DNA from: Candidatus Cloacimonadota bacterium
GTDB lineage: Bacteria > Cloacimonadota > Cloacimonadia > Cloacimonadales > TCS61
DNA: 14,425 nt
Direction of reading: 5' to 3'
Assembly (NCBI GenBank): GCA_029932755.1
Contig: JAOZPK010000051.1
Coordinates: 1 to 14,425 of the forward strand
Shown: piece by piece, positions 8,286 through 14,425 of the stretch
Position numbering within the stretch: position 1 is the stretch's first letter
How the letters are laid out: the number at the start of each line of letters is the position of its first letter
Translations under genes and position numbers: made by a program
The notes under the pieces: generated by a model
Databases searched by the model: none
What the model saw: only the letters and a program-made list of their open reading frames with translations
What the model was told of the DNA's origin: nothing

Positions 8286-9731
8286 AAAATGATTTGGTTG
8301 TTTATTATATTTTTTTTACAATTATCCGCAACCATTATCAATGTGCCGGCAGACCAGCCAACAATACAAGCTGGTATTTATGCTTCTACAAATTTAGATA
8401 CAGTTCTTGTTCAACCTGGAACTTATGTGGAAAACATTAACTATAACGGAAAGGATATCACAGTCGCTTCGCTATTCTTAACAACACAAGATACATCCTA
8501 TATTTCTCAAACTGTTATTGATGGAAATCAGAGTGGAAGCGTAGTAACTTTTGAAAGTGATGAAGATTCTACTGCAGTTTTGTGTGGATTTACGATAACA
8601 AATGGATATGCATTATATCCAGGACCTCAGGATGCAGGTGGTTCTGGAATACACATATTTAATAGTTCTCCTACTATTCAAAACAATATCATTGAAAACA
8701 ACATTTGTTATTGGTATATAAATGGTTGTGGAATTGGTATACAAAATTCATCAGCTCAAATTATGAACAATATAATTAAGGATAATGACGGTGCTTATTA
8801 CGGTGGTGGTATTTATGTTTATCAATCAGAAAATGTACTTATTGAGAACAATGAAATTAACGGACATCTTACACAAAGTGGAAATGGAGTTGCATACGGT
8901 GCTGGAATTTGTATAAATCAGTCGAATGACATTCTAATCAGATTTAATCTAATTTGTAATAATGAAGTTGATCTAGGTTATGGTAGTGGAATATGTCTGA
9001 GAAATGGTTCAGCAGAATTAATAAATAACACAATCTCAGAAAATTCAGTTTATGGTTATGGAACAGGAATTTACTTATCTGACAATTCATTTGTAGATAT
9101 TAAAAATACAATTTTATGGGGAAATAATCCTCTGGATTTTGCAGAAATTTATTTTGATTCTTATGGTAATCCAAATTTAATTACAATTTCATATTCAGAT
9201 ATTCAAGGTGGAGAAGCAGGAATTGAAACCAATAATAATGGTAGTGTGATTTGGCAGGAAGGAAATATAGATGAGAATCCATTATTTTTAGATGTAGCAA
9301 ATGGAGATTTTCATCTAACAGTAGATTCACCCTGCATTGATGCAGGAGATCCTAACTCTCCTTTTGATCCAGATGGAACAATTGCCGATATGGGAGCATT
9401 TTATTATGATCAAATAAATGGAATAGAAAATTACGAATTACAAACTGCTAATTTCAAATTAACTAATTATCCCAATCCGTTCAATCCAACCACAACAATA
9501 TCTTTTTCAGTAACACAAAATTCCGATTTTGTGAATCTTGAAATTTTCAATGTCAAAGGACAAAAAGTGAAATCATTCCAAATTAATCAATTAAGCAATT
9601 CACAAGTTAACCATATCGTATGGAACGGAGATGATGAAAACGGGAAACCTGTTAGCTCAGGTTTATATCTATATAAATTAAGCATTAATGGAAAAACTGA
9701 AGCTGTAAGAAAATGTTTGTTAATGAAATAG
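8277..9731 (+). CDS. Secreted parallel beta-helix protein with C-terminal sorting (T9SS/FlgD-like) domain
   Basis: This 484-residue exported protein has a signal peptide at 1-18 (MRTKMIWLFIIFFLQLSA). A right-handed parallel beta-helix spans about 22-320, with repeated coils of the form IxNNIIxxN / GGGIYVxxS / NTISEN, as in NosD/pectate-lyase-type and DUF1565-like proteins. A conserved SPCIDAGDPNSPFDPDG...DMGAFY segment (351-376) caps the helix. The C-terminal domain (about 397-484) starts NYPNPFNPTTTISF and ends GLYLYKLSINGKTEAVRKCL. This is the type A sorting/FlgD-like domain that directs secretion and surface attachment in FCB bacteria. Beta-helices of this type often bind or cleave polysaccharide, but I see no diagnostic catalytic residues, so it may be structural or adhesive. 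AGGAG is 6 nt upstream of the ATG. It is bracketed by glycosyltransferase genes, which suggests a surface role linked to the glycan they make. Confidence 0.88.
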   Translation: MRTKMIWLFIIFFLQLSATIINVPADQPTIQAGIYASTNLDTVLVQPGTYVENINYNGKDITVASLFLTTQDTSYISQTVIDGNQSGSVVTFESDEDSTAVLCGFTITNGYALYPGPQDAGGSGIHIFNSSPTIQNNIIENNICYWYINGCGIGIQNSSAQIMNNIIKDNDGAYYGGGIYVYQSENVLIENNEINGHLTQSGNGVAYGAGICINQSNDILIRFNLICNNEVDLGYGSGICLRNGSAELINNTISENSVYGYGTGIYLSDNSFVDIKNTILWGNNPLDFAEIYFDSYGNPNLITISYSDIQGGEAGIETNNNGSVIWQEGNIDENPLFLDVANGDFHLTVDSPCIDAGDPNSPFDPDGTIADMGAFYYDQINGIENYELQTANFKLTNYPNPFNPTTTISFSVTQNSDFVNLEIFNVKGQKVKSFQINQLSNSQVNHIVWNGDDENGKPVSSGLYLYKLSINGKTEAVRKCLLMK

Positions 9732-9737
9732 TGTAAA

Positions 9738-9755
9738 TCAACTTTCCGAAGTTGA
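9738..9755. repeat. Palindrome, 7-bp stem, after the beta-helix gene
   Basis: TCAACTT-TCCG-AAGTTGA is a perfect 7-bp inverted repeat with a 4-nt loop, 6 nt after the beta-helix stop codon. Purine-rich sequence rather than a T-run follows, so a role as RNA 3' stabilizer or dispersed repeat is as likely as termination. Confidence 0.6.
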
Positions 9756-9770
9756 GTAAAAGAAATAGAG

Positions 9771-9792
9771 ATTCCCAATCATAGTTGGGAAT
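9771..9792. repeat. Palindrome, 8-bp stem, possible dispersed repeat element
   Basis: ATTCCCAA-TCATAG-TTGGGAAT is a perfect 8-bp inverted repeat with a 6-nt loop, 15 nt after the previous palindrome. It is followed by GACAAAATAATTATAGGAG, which leads into the next gene's ribosome binding site. The GATTCCCAA...TTGGGAATGAC shape resembles short REP-like intergenic palindromes. Only one copy is seen in this window. Confidence 0.6.
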
Positions 9793-9806
9793 GACAAAAT
9801 AATTAT

Positions 9807-9826
9807 AGGAGTAATACATGCGAACT
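9807..9826 (+). repeat. Right copy of 20-bp direct repeat flanking the beta-helix gene
   Basis: AGGAGTAATACATGCGAACT differs from the copy at 8266-8285 at one position (T for C). It supplies the ribosome binding site and the codons Met-Arg-Thr of the CNB-fused glycosyltransferase, exactly as the left copy does for the beta-helix gene. Confidence 0.75.
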
Positions 9827-11566
9827 TATATGGTAATTCCAACATACTGGACAGGACCAAATAATGAATGGAAAGAGGGAGACAAGGTATTTGATCATGC
9901 CACGCCAATTAGTGAAGATGGAACTTTAGGTAGAACACTTGAATCACTTCATATACTTGAGAATAAGGAGTATACTTTAGTGATCATTGCCATTGCAACC
10001 AATAAAAAATATGAGAAACCGATGAAAGAAAAGTTAGAGAAGATGCTCTCAAAAGCAGATATTCCTGTTGATACAATATTATTTACAGAATCATCTCTAA
10101 TTAAACTTAAAAAAGAACTCTACAAAGATTATAAGGGTGAAGATGTTTTAAGTTTAGATAATTATGCTCAGATCAGGAATATGTGTATTTTTGTTCCTTA
10201 TATTTTAGATGCTGAAATTGCATTATTGATCGATGATGACGAAGTTTTTGAAGATCCAAAGTTCGTTACAAAAGCAAAGGAATTCATCGGTAAAAGATTT
10301 TATGGAAATACCATCGATGGAGTTGCAGGTTACTATTTAAATGAAGATAATGAGTATTATGATAAAGTTAATATTGTTCCATGGATGACTTATTGGGATC
10401 GATTTGGCGGGAAGCGGGAGGCATTTGATAAAATAATCGGAAGTGAACCGCGGTTGAAGAAGACACCATTTGCCTTTGGTGGTGCAATGGTGATCCATCG
10501 AAATCTAATTCGAATTGTTCCATTCGATCCGCGGATTACCCGGGGAGAAGATACAGATTATGTAATTAATGCTCGAATTTTCGGTTTCAATTTCTATCTC
10601 GATAATACATTGGCTATTAAACATTTACCTCCGCAAAAAAAGCATCCTGTCTGGAAAAGATTCAGAGAAGATATTTATCGATTCCTTTATAATAAATCTA
10701 AATTTGATACTCAAACTTACAAAACTAACCTTCACGAGATCAAACCGGAAGATTTTGATCCTTATCCCGGTTCGTTCATGAAACAGGACCTGGGTGATAA
10801 AATATTTAAAACTAACATTATTCTTGCCTTGAATTACCTTGCAGATGGCGATGTGGAAGCCTGTAAGGGAACAATTGAGAATATCTATTTAGCGAGATAT
10901 AAGGCAGTTCCTCATTATAATACTTTTGAAACATATTTAAGTTTTCAAAAAGAGTGGAGATCAACTTTAGAATTAACAAAATCGTTTGGCGAAACGCTGA
11001 AAGATATCATTAAAAAAGGACAGATCATCAAATTTGACAAATATCAGATCGAAAAAAGAAAATTATTAGAAAAAACAAGTATTCATCAAAATCTACATCT
11101 GCGTGAAATTGAATTGTTTAAAAATTTCTCTAAAAAGGAATTAAGAAACATTTTCTTTATTTCTGAAATAATAAACCTTATAAGAGGTGAGTATGTTTTT
11201 AAGGCAGGTGATACGGATAATAATGTTTATGTAGTTCTCCAGGGAACACTTGATATAATTAAGGAAAGAAAGAACTCCGATCATGACATCATGGTATCCA
11301 AAATCAGGCAAGGAGATCATTTTAACGAAACATCAATATTTTTTAACTCAGAACATAAAGTTTCGATAATTGCAACATCCGATGTAGATTTGTTAAAAAT
11401 AAAAAACAAAGAGTTTTTAGAAATTCTTGAAGAAAACTGTGAACTATCTGCCAAACTTCTGTGGATCGTTTCAAAGAAACTCAGTGAACATCTTATGCAT
11501 ACAACCGACAAATTCTCGGAGTCTAAAGATCAAATTTCTGACGTTTCTGATCATATGGAAAGTTAA
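9818..11566 (+). CDS. GT-A-type glycosyltransferase fused to a C-terminal cyclic-nucleotide-binding-like domain
   Basis: This is a 582-residue cytoplasmic fusion. Residues 1-300 are GT2-like/GT-A: an N-terminal strand VIPTYW, a DHATPISEDGTLGRTLESL segment, a metal/nucleotide-sugar motif LLIDDDEVFEDP (D139-D141), FAFGGAMVIHR, then RGEDTD (R242-D247) and IKHLPP (H269). A helical linker covers about 310-425. Residues 430-550 form a cNMP-binding-like beta-barrel: ELFKNFSKKELRNIF, GEYVFKAGDTDNNVYVVLQGTLDII, a cassette-like NETSIFFNSEHKVSIIAT, then a C-helix (LLKIKNKEFLEILEE). In the cassette Glu504 is kept, the phosphate-binding Arg is Lys514 and the leading Gly is Asn, so cAMP/cGMP binding is uncertain. 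There is no DNA-binding helix-turn-helix after it; the tail is a short Ser/Asp-rich stretch. The likely role is sugar transfer gated by a small ligand or by protein contact. The stop overlaps the start of the next gene by 1 nt (TAATG), so the two are co-translated. Confidence 0.88.
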   Translation: MRTYMVIPTYWTGPNNEWKEGDKVFDHATPISEDGTLGRTLESLHILENKEYTLVIIAIATNKKYEKPMKEKLEKMLSKADIPVDTILFTESSLIKLKKELYKDYKGEDVLSLDNYAQIRNMCIFVPYILDAEIALLIDDDEVFEDPKFVTKAKEFIGKRFYGNTIDGVAGYYLNEDNEYYDKVNIVPWMTYWDRFGGKREAFDKIIGSEPRLKKTPFAFGGAMVIHRNLIRIVPFDPRITRGEDTDYVINARIFGFNFYLDNTLAIKHLPPQKKHPVWKRFREDIYRFLYNKSKFDTQTYKTNLHEIKPEDFDPYPGSFMKQDLGDKIFKTNIILALNYLADGDVEACKGTIENIYLARYKAVPHYNTFETYLSFQKEWRSTLELTKSFGETLKDIIKKGQIIKFDKYQIEKRKLLEKTSIHQNLHLREIELFKNFSKKELRNIFFISEIINLIRGEYVFKAGDTDNNVYVVLQGTLDIIKERKNSDHDIMVSKIRQGDHFNETSIFFNSEHKVSIIATSDVDLLKIKNKEFLEILEENCELSAKLLWIVSKKLSEHLMHTTDKFSESKDQISDVSDHMES

Positions 11567-12789
11567 TGAAAGTCCTATTGATAAATCATTTTCCATTACA
11601 GGGATCAGGAAGCGGAATTTATACTTTAAATATTGCACAGGAACTAATAAAAGAAGGTCATGAAGTTTTTGTTATCGATATAGATTGTGAACTGGATACC
11701 AAAGATTATTCATTCCAACGAAGAACAATAATGTGTGCAAAAGAGAACCTCGACCTTAACCTCGACCTCAAACTTGATCTCAACCTTGACCTCAATTTCA
11801 ATTTCCCCTGTTTTACAACGCATCCTCGCAGTTTGAATACATTCTATAATATTTCTGATGAACAAGTTGAAGAATATGTTCATACATTTATAGAAATTAC
11901 AAAAGAAGTTGTTGCAGATTTTAATCCTGATATTATTCATGCCCAGCATTTATGGATAACACCATATGCCGCTCTAACAAGTGGTGTTCCTTATGTAGTA
12001 ACGGTTCATGGCACTGATCTTATGGGATTTAAGAAAGATGAACGTTATCATAAATATGCTTTGGAAGGAGCAATAAATGCTGCAAAGGTCATCACGATCT
12101 CACGGCAGGTTCACAATGATACTTTAGAATTATATAAATTGCCCGAAGAGAAATTGAAGTTGAATCCAAATGGTTTTGATGATGAGATGTTCCGACCCAA
12201 AAGTATCACTAAGAAAGAACTATTTAAAAAATTTGGAATAGATATTATCCCTGAAAAATTAGTAAGTTTTGTTGGGAAGTTCACCGATTTTAAAGGAATT
12301 GATATTCTAATAAAAGCTGCCCGTAAAGTTACTGATGAAATTCCGGAAGTAGTTTTTGCTCTCGCCGGAGATGGACAGTTAATGACTGAGATGAAACAAC
12401 TGACCGCAGAATTAAAATTGAAAAATATTTATTTTCTGGGACATCAAACTCAGGAGGATGTAGCTTCATTGTATTCTGCTGCTGATGTATCCGTAGTGCC
12501 ATCCCGTATTGAACCTTTCGGATTAGTTGCTATCGAAGCACTCGGTTGTGGGACTCCTGTTGTTGCCACGAATGCCGGAGGTCTTCCCGACTTTGTGAAT
12601 AATGATGTTGGACAACTGGTTGAAATGGAAAATGTGGAAGCTCTTGCAGAAGCAATTATTGAGGAATTGAAAAACAATACAAAACTTACAAAAGGAAAAT
12701 ATGCACGAGAATATGCAGTTGAGAATTATTCCTGGAAGAAAACTCTACAAAATGTTATTGATATTTATCAGGAAACGATCCCATCTTGA
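11566..12789 (+). CDS. GT4-family glycosyltransferase with internal NLDL repeat
   Basis: This 407-residue GT-B-fold retaining glycosyltransferase builds glycans from nucleotide-sugars in the cytoplasm. The N-terminal Rossmann domain starts MKVLLINHFPLQGSGSGIYT, with the glycine loop. DIIHAQHLW and TVHGTDL (about 122-152) follow. The C-terminal donor domain has FVGKFTDFKGIDILIKA (235-251), ALAGDGQ, and the EX7E motif EPFGLVAIE (E316 and E324), then GTPVVATNAGGLPDF. Residues 61-80 are a low-complexity NLDLNLDLKLDL tract made by five 12-bp repeats. It sits in the N-domain where loops vary among GT4 enzymes, so it need not harm activity. The ATG at 11566 overlaps the previous stop by 1 nt, and no separate ribosome binding site is evident, pointing to coupled translation. 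The acceptor and sugar are unknown. Family assignment is secure. Confidence 0.95.
   Translation: MKVLLINHFPLQGSGSGIYTLNIAQELIKEGHEVFVIDIDCELDTKDYSFQRRTIMCAKENLDLNLDLKLDLNLDLNFNFPCFTTHPRSLNTFYNISDEQVEEYVHTFIEITKEVVADFNPDIIHAQHLWITPYAALTSGVPYVVTVHGTDLMGFKKDERYHKYALEGAINAAKVITISRQVHNDTLELYKLPEEKLKLNPNGFDDEMFRPKSITKKELFKKFGIDIIPEKLVSFVGKFTDFKGIDILIKAARKVTDEIPEVVFALAGDGQLMTEMKQLTAELKLKNIYFLGHQTQEDVASLYSAADVSVVPSRIEPFGLVAIEALGCGTPVVATNAGGLPDFVNNDVGQLVEMENVEALAEAIIEELKNNTKLTKGKYAREYAVENYSWKKTLQNVIDIYQETIPS
11746..11805 (+). repeat. Five 12-bp tandem repeats inside the GT4 gene
   Basis: Units start at 11746, 11758, 11770, 11782 and 11794. The first four are variants of AACCTCGACCTC encoding Asn/Lys-Leu-Asp-Leu; the last, AATTTCAATTTC, encodes Asn-Phe-Asn-Phe. 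Each unit is two related 6-bp halves. The array is in frame and divergence increases toward the 3' end. On the minus strand it reads as RAGGTY-like hexamers, which would encode alternating Glu/Lys-Val. Confidence 0.88.
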
Positions 12790-12801
12790 ATGAAATTCAA
12801 C

Positions 12802-14001
12802 TTACTCAGTAATAAGCTCTTTCAAAGTACTTTCAAGTTTTTTCACACCTTGCTGCCAGGAGTATTTATCTTCCATCAGCTTTCTGCCATTTTCTGATAG
12901 TTTCTGATATAAATTATTATCTGTAAGAACCTGGCATACTTTTGCAGCAAATTCTTCAGGTTTATCCGCAATTAGAAAATGTTCTCCATCGTTTCCCTGA
13001 ATGCCCTCAGCCCCTAAAGCTGTGGAAATTAGAGGTAATCCGCAAGACATTGCTTCCAAAGCTTTTCCGCGAAATCCACCTCCCAATCTTATCGGTACAA
13101 CCGATATCATTGAGCGATCAAAATAGGGCTTTACACTATCCACAAAACCTGTAACAATCACCTTGCCCTTTTCTGCAAAATCCATAATTTTCTGATTAGG
13201 ATTCTGACCCACGATAAAGAGTTTAACATCCGGTATTTCTTTTCTGATCATTGGAAGAATTTCTTCATAAAAATATTCAATTCCATCTACATTGGGCAGA
13301 TGTCCAAAGTTTCCAAGGAACATAATTGAGTTTCTTTCAGGTTTTCTATCTTTTAGATCGAAGTAATCTATATCTACTCCATGCGGCACAATTTTCACAG
13401 GAAGATCTTTTTTATAATGTAAAATTTCTTCTCTGCCTTCAGGAGTAAGTGTGAGCACCAGATCTGCATCCGCATACATTTTAAATTCGTAAGGTCGCAA
13501 ACGAATATAATAAAAAAATGCTTTAACTGCGTCCCATGAGAGTGGTTTTTTCTTCATTATTTTAAGTCTGGCAACCGTGTAACATTCATGAACGGACATC
13601 ACTTTTTTAGTTGTTTTCGGAATAAACTTATTTTTATAGAGATACTGCGCCATCATGGTGAATTCGGAAATAACTACATCATAATTTTCTTTGGAAACCA
13701 TTTCACTAACTTTTTGTTCCATTTTCTTGGAATATTCCTGGATCATGTAGTTTGGTCGTGAGGAGAAAAAGAAATCGAAAATATTCCCTGCTATTCCTCT
13801 TTTGGGAGGATATGGAACATATTCCAATTTTTTGCAGAATTTTCCAACCGTGTTTATATATTGCTTCTGCTCTTCTTTGATAAACGCAAGCAAATGGATT
13901 TCGTGATTTGCAGATAGATATTTTATCCTGTTATAAATAATTATCGGTCCTCCAACAATCCTGGAATGTGGGAAAACCTTGGGTATAAATAATATTTTCA
14001 T
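12802..14001 (-). CDS. GT4-family glycosyltransferase, convergent copy
   Basis: This is a 399-residue GT-B-fold glycosyltransferase. The N-terminus MKILFIPKVFPHSRIVGGPI has the usual acceptor-domain glycine pair. VSEFTMM-like and VMSVHECYT segments complete the N-domain. The C-domain has IVPHGVDIDYF (204-214), IMFLGNFGHLPNVDGIEYF (226-244), LFIVGQNP, VTGFVDSVKPYF, and the donor motif GGGFRGKALEAMSCGLPLI (307-325). In this subgroup the first Glu of EX7E is replaced by Gly (G308), while E316 is kept. The ATG at 13999-14001 has a strong GGAGG 7 nt upstream. The gene ends 12 nt from the end of the convergent GT4 gene and is transcribed away from tmRNA. Its convergent placement means separate regulation from the other glycosyltransferases. 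The substrate cannot be deduced. Confidence 0.94.
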   Translation of the reverse strand: MKILFIPKVFPHSRIVGGPIIIYNRIKYLSANHEIHLLAFIKEEQKQYINTVGKFCKKLEYVPYPPKRGIAGNIFDFFFSSRPNYMIQEYSKKMEQKVSEMVSKENYDVVISEFTMMAQYLYKNKFIPKTTKKVMSVHECYTVARLKIMKKKPLSWDAVKAFFYYIRLRPYEFKMYADADLVLTLTPEGREEILHYKKDLPVKIVPHGVDIDYFDLKDRKPERNSIMFLGNFGHLPNVDGIEYFYEEILPMIRKEIPDVKLFIVGQNPNQKIMDFAEKGKVIVTGFVDSVKPYFDRSMISVVPIRLGGGFRGKALEAMSCGLPLISTALGAEGIQGNDGEHFLIADKPEEFAAKVCQVLTDNNLYQKLSENGRKLMEDKYSWQQGVKKLESTLKELITE

Positions 14002-14033
14002 ATTTCATCCTCCAAGTTATTCAATACCTTGTT

Positions 14034-14062
14034 TAATTAATTCACCATTAAAATTTAGTCAA
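14034..14062 (-). promoter_or_regulatory. Weak promoter candidate for the minus-strand GT4 gene
   Basis: On the minus strand TTGACT (14062-14057) is followed after 17 nt by TAATTA (14039-14034), upstream of the GGAGG ribosome binding site at about 14009-14013. The -35 match is 5 of 6; the -10 is poor. The surrounding 141-nt gap also has to hold the tmRNA promoter on the other strand. Confidence 0.25.
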
Positions 14063-14081
14063 TTATATTATGATGTTTTCA

Positions 14082-14111
14082 TTTGACATCAGAACTTTCC
14101 AAATTAGTTTG
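14082..14111 (+). promoter_or_regulatory. Possible Bacteroidota-style promoter of tmRNA
   Basis: TTTG at 14082-14085 and TTAGTTTG at 14104-14111 are 18 nt apart. This resembles the TTTG / TAnnTTTG promoter pattern of Bacteroidota, with one mismatch in the second box. Transcription would begin a short way upstream of the mature 5' end at about 14143, which RNase P would then expose. A sigma70-like alternative is TAGATA (14130-14135), 7 nt before 14143, with a poor -35 (TTGTCC, 14109-14114). Confidence 0.3.
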
Positions 14112-14142
14112 TCCATAGAAATAGATCATTAGATATACATAC

Positions 14143-14425
14143 GGGGGTGCCCTGGTTTCGACAGGGATAAAGGGGATTGCTGATGCATGCCGAGAAGATT
14201 ACCTACTCGTTAATCACGGTGATAAACTAATTAAACGCAAACGATAACTTTGCATTAGCTGCCTAAGTGCAGCTACGATCCTGTTAAGCTTGGCTGTTAG
14301 GCTTGCAGTAGATCGCCATAATTAATAGCTATAAACGGCAGATGTCTATGATGTCGTTCGAAAACTTATAGGCTGGCTTTCCAGTTTGGTTTGACTGTTT
14401 CCCATCGGGAAAGTGAGATTAAAAA
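14143..14425 (+). ncRNA. ssrA: tmRNA (partial, 3' end outside the window)
   Basis: Transfer-messenger RNA rescues stalled ribosomes with SmpB by acting first as alanyl-tRNA and then as a short mRNA. The 5' end GGGGGTGCCCTGGTTTCGAC is the conserved tRNA-like 5' arm. GCATGCCGAG...CTCGTTAAT is the conserved helix 2 and pseudoknot 1 region. An open reading frame with resume codon GCA begins at 14237, and a pseudoknot-rich stretch follows. It is a one-piece tmRNA as far as can be seen. The TPsiC arm (GTTCGAxTC) and CCA end lie beyond position 14425, so the gene is truncated by the window rather than broken. The first base is uncertain by one or two nucleotides because the run of five G begins at 14143. 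Confidence 0.97.
14237..14266 (+). other. tmRNA proteolysis-tag reading frame (ANDNFALAA)
   Basis: GCA AAC GAT AAC TTT GCA TTA GCT GCC TAA encodes Ala-Asn-Asp-Asn-Phe-Ala-Leu-Ala-Ala. With the alanine carried by tmRNA itself, the added tag is AANDNFALAA. The ALAA end is the usual recognition signal for ClpXP-type proteases. Nine templated residues is slightly shorter than the E. coli tag. Confidence 0.95.

Noticed and set aside
9587..9778. Minus-strand open frame over the end of the beta-helix gene
   Set aside because: It is antisense to the conserved C-terminal sorting domain, with no domain or ribosome binding site of its own.
10569..10781. Plus-strand out-of-frame open frame inside the CNB-fused glycosyltransferase, as a sign of a frameshift
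   Set aside because: The main frame is continuous and carries conserved motifs before and after it; this is a shadow.
11746..11805. Repeat array considered as a CRISPR array
   Set aside because: The units are contiguous 12-mers with no spacers, and they are in frame inside a coding gene.
11710..11949. Minus-strand open frame with alternating Glu/Val/Lys residues
   Set aside because: It is the antisense reading of the 12-bp repeat array inside a well-supported GT4 gene; the regular composition comes from the repeat alone.
12786..12800. TTGAAT-GAA-ATTCAA palindrome between the convergent GT4 genes, as a bidirectional terminator
   Set aside because: The stem is only 6 bp and AT-rich, it overlaps the plus-strand stop codon, and there is no T-run on either side. 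It may help termination but cannot be called one.

Overview
This is an AT-rich window (roughly one third G+C, judged by eye) of ordinary bacterial chromosome. It is densely coded and has no CRISPR array, transposase, rRNA or tRNA that I can see. The best taxonomic hints are a secreted beta-helix protein ending in an NYPNPFNPTTTI-type C-terminal sorting/FlgD-like domain, two sensor kinases with an exported TPR sensor and a HisKA_2 catalytic core, and the low G+C. Together these suggest the FCB group. I favour an uncultured lineage such as Candidatus Cloacimonadota, but that placement is inference.

Region 1 (1-6874, minus strand) reads in the order uvrC, TPR-PAS-PAS histidine kinase, TPR histidine kinase, pyrR (cut by the window start). 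The gaps are 67, 16 and 7 nt, so at least the two kinases and pyrR look co-transcribed. The stop codon of the second kinase lies inside the Shine-Dalgarno of pyrR. The kinases are paralogues: signal peptide, TPR array outside the membrane, one transmembrane helix, then HisKA_2 plus HATPase. In both, the Asp of the ATP-binding G1 box is Asn. No response regulator gene is visible.

Region 2 (6875-7100) is a divergent intergenic region with a possible promoter for the plus-strand cluster.

Region 3 (7101-12789, plus strand) is a surface-glycan-like cluster: a GT-A-type glycosyltransferase, a secreted parallel beta-helix protein with a C-terminal sorting domain, a GT-A-type glycosyltransferase fused to a C-terminal cyclic-nucleotide-binding-like (CNB) domain, and a GT4 glycosyltransferase. 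The beta-helix gene is bracketed by a near-identical 20-bp direct repeat that spans the ribosome binding site and first codons. It is followed by two palindromes. The GT4 gene carries an in-frame 12-bp tandem repeat (Asn-Leu-Asp-Leu units). A second GT4 enzyme is encoded convergently at 12802-14001.

Region 4 (14002-14425) holds a 141-nt promoter-bearing gap and then the 5' part of tmRNA (ssrA). Its tag reads ANDNFALAA, and the 3' end is beyond the window.

The most novel-looking element is the glycosyltransferase-CNB fusion inside the glycan cluster. It suggests a glycosyltransferase controlled allosterically by a nucleotide or another small ligand. Its phosphate-binding cassette is degenerate, so the ligand is unknown.
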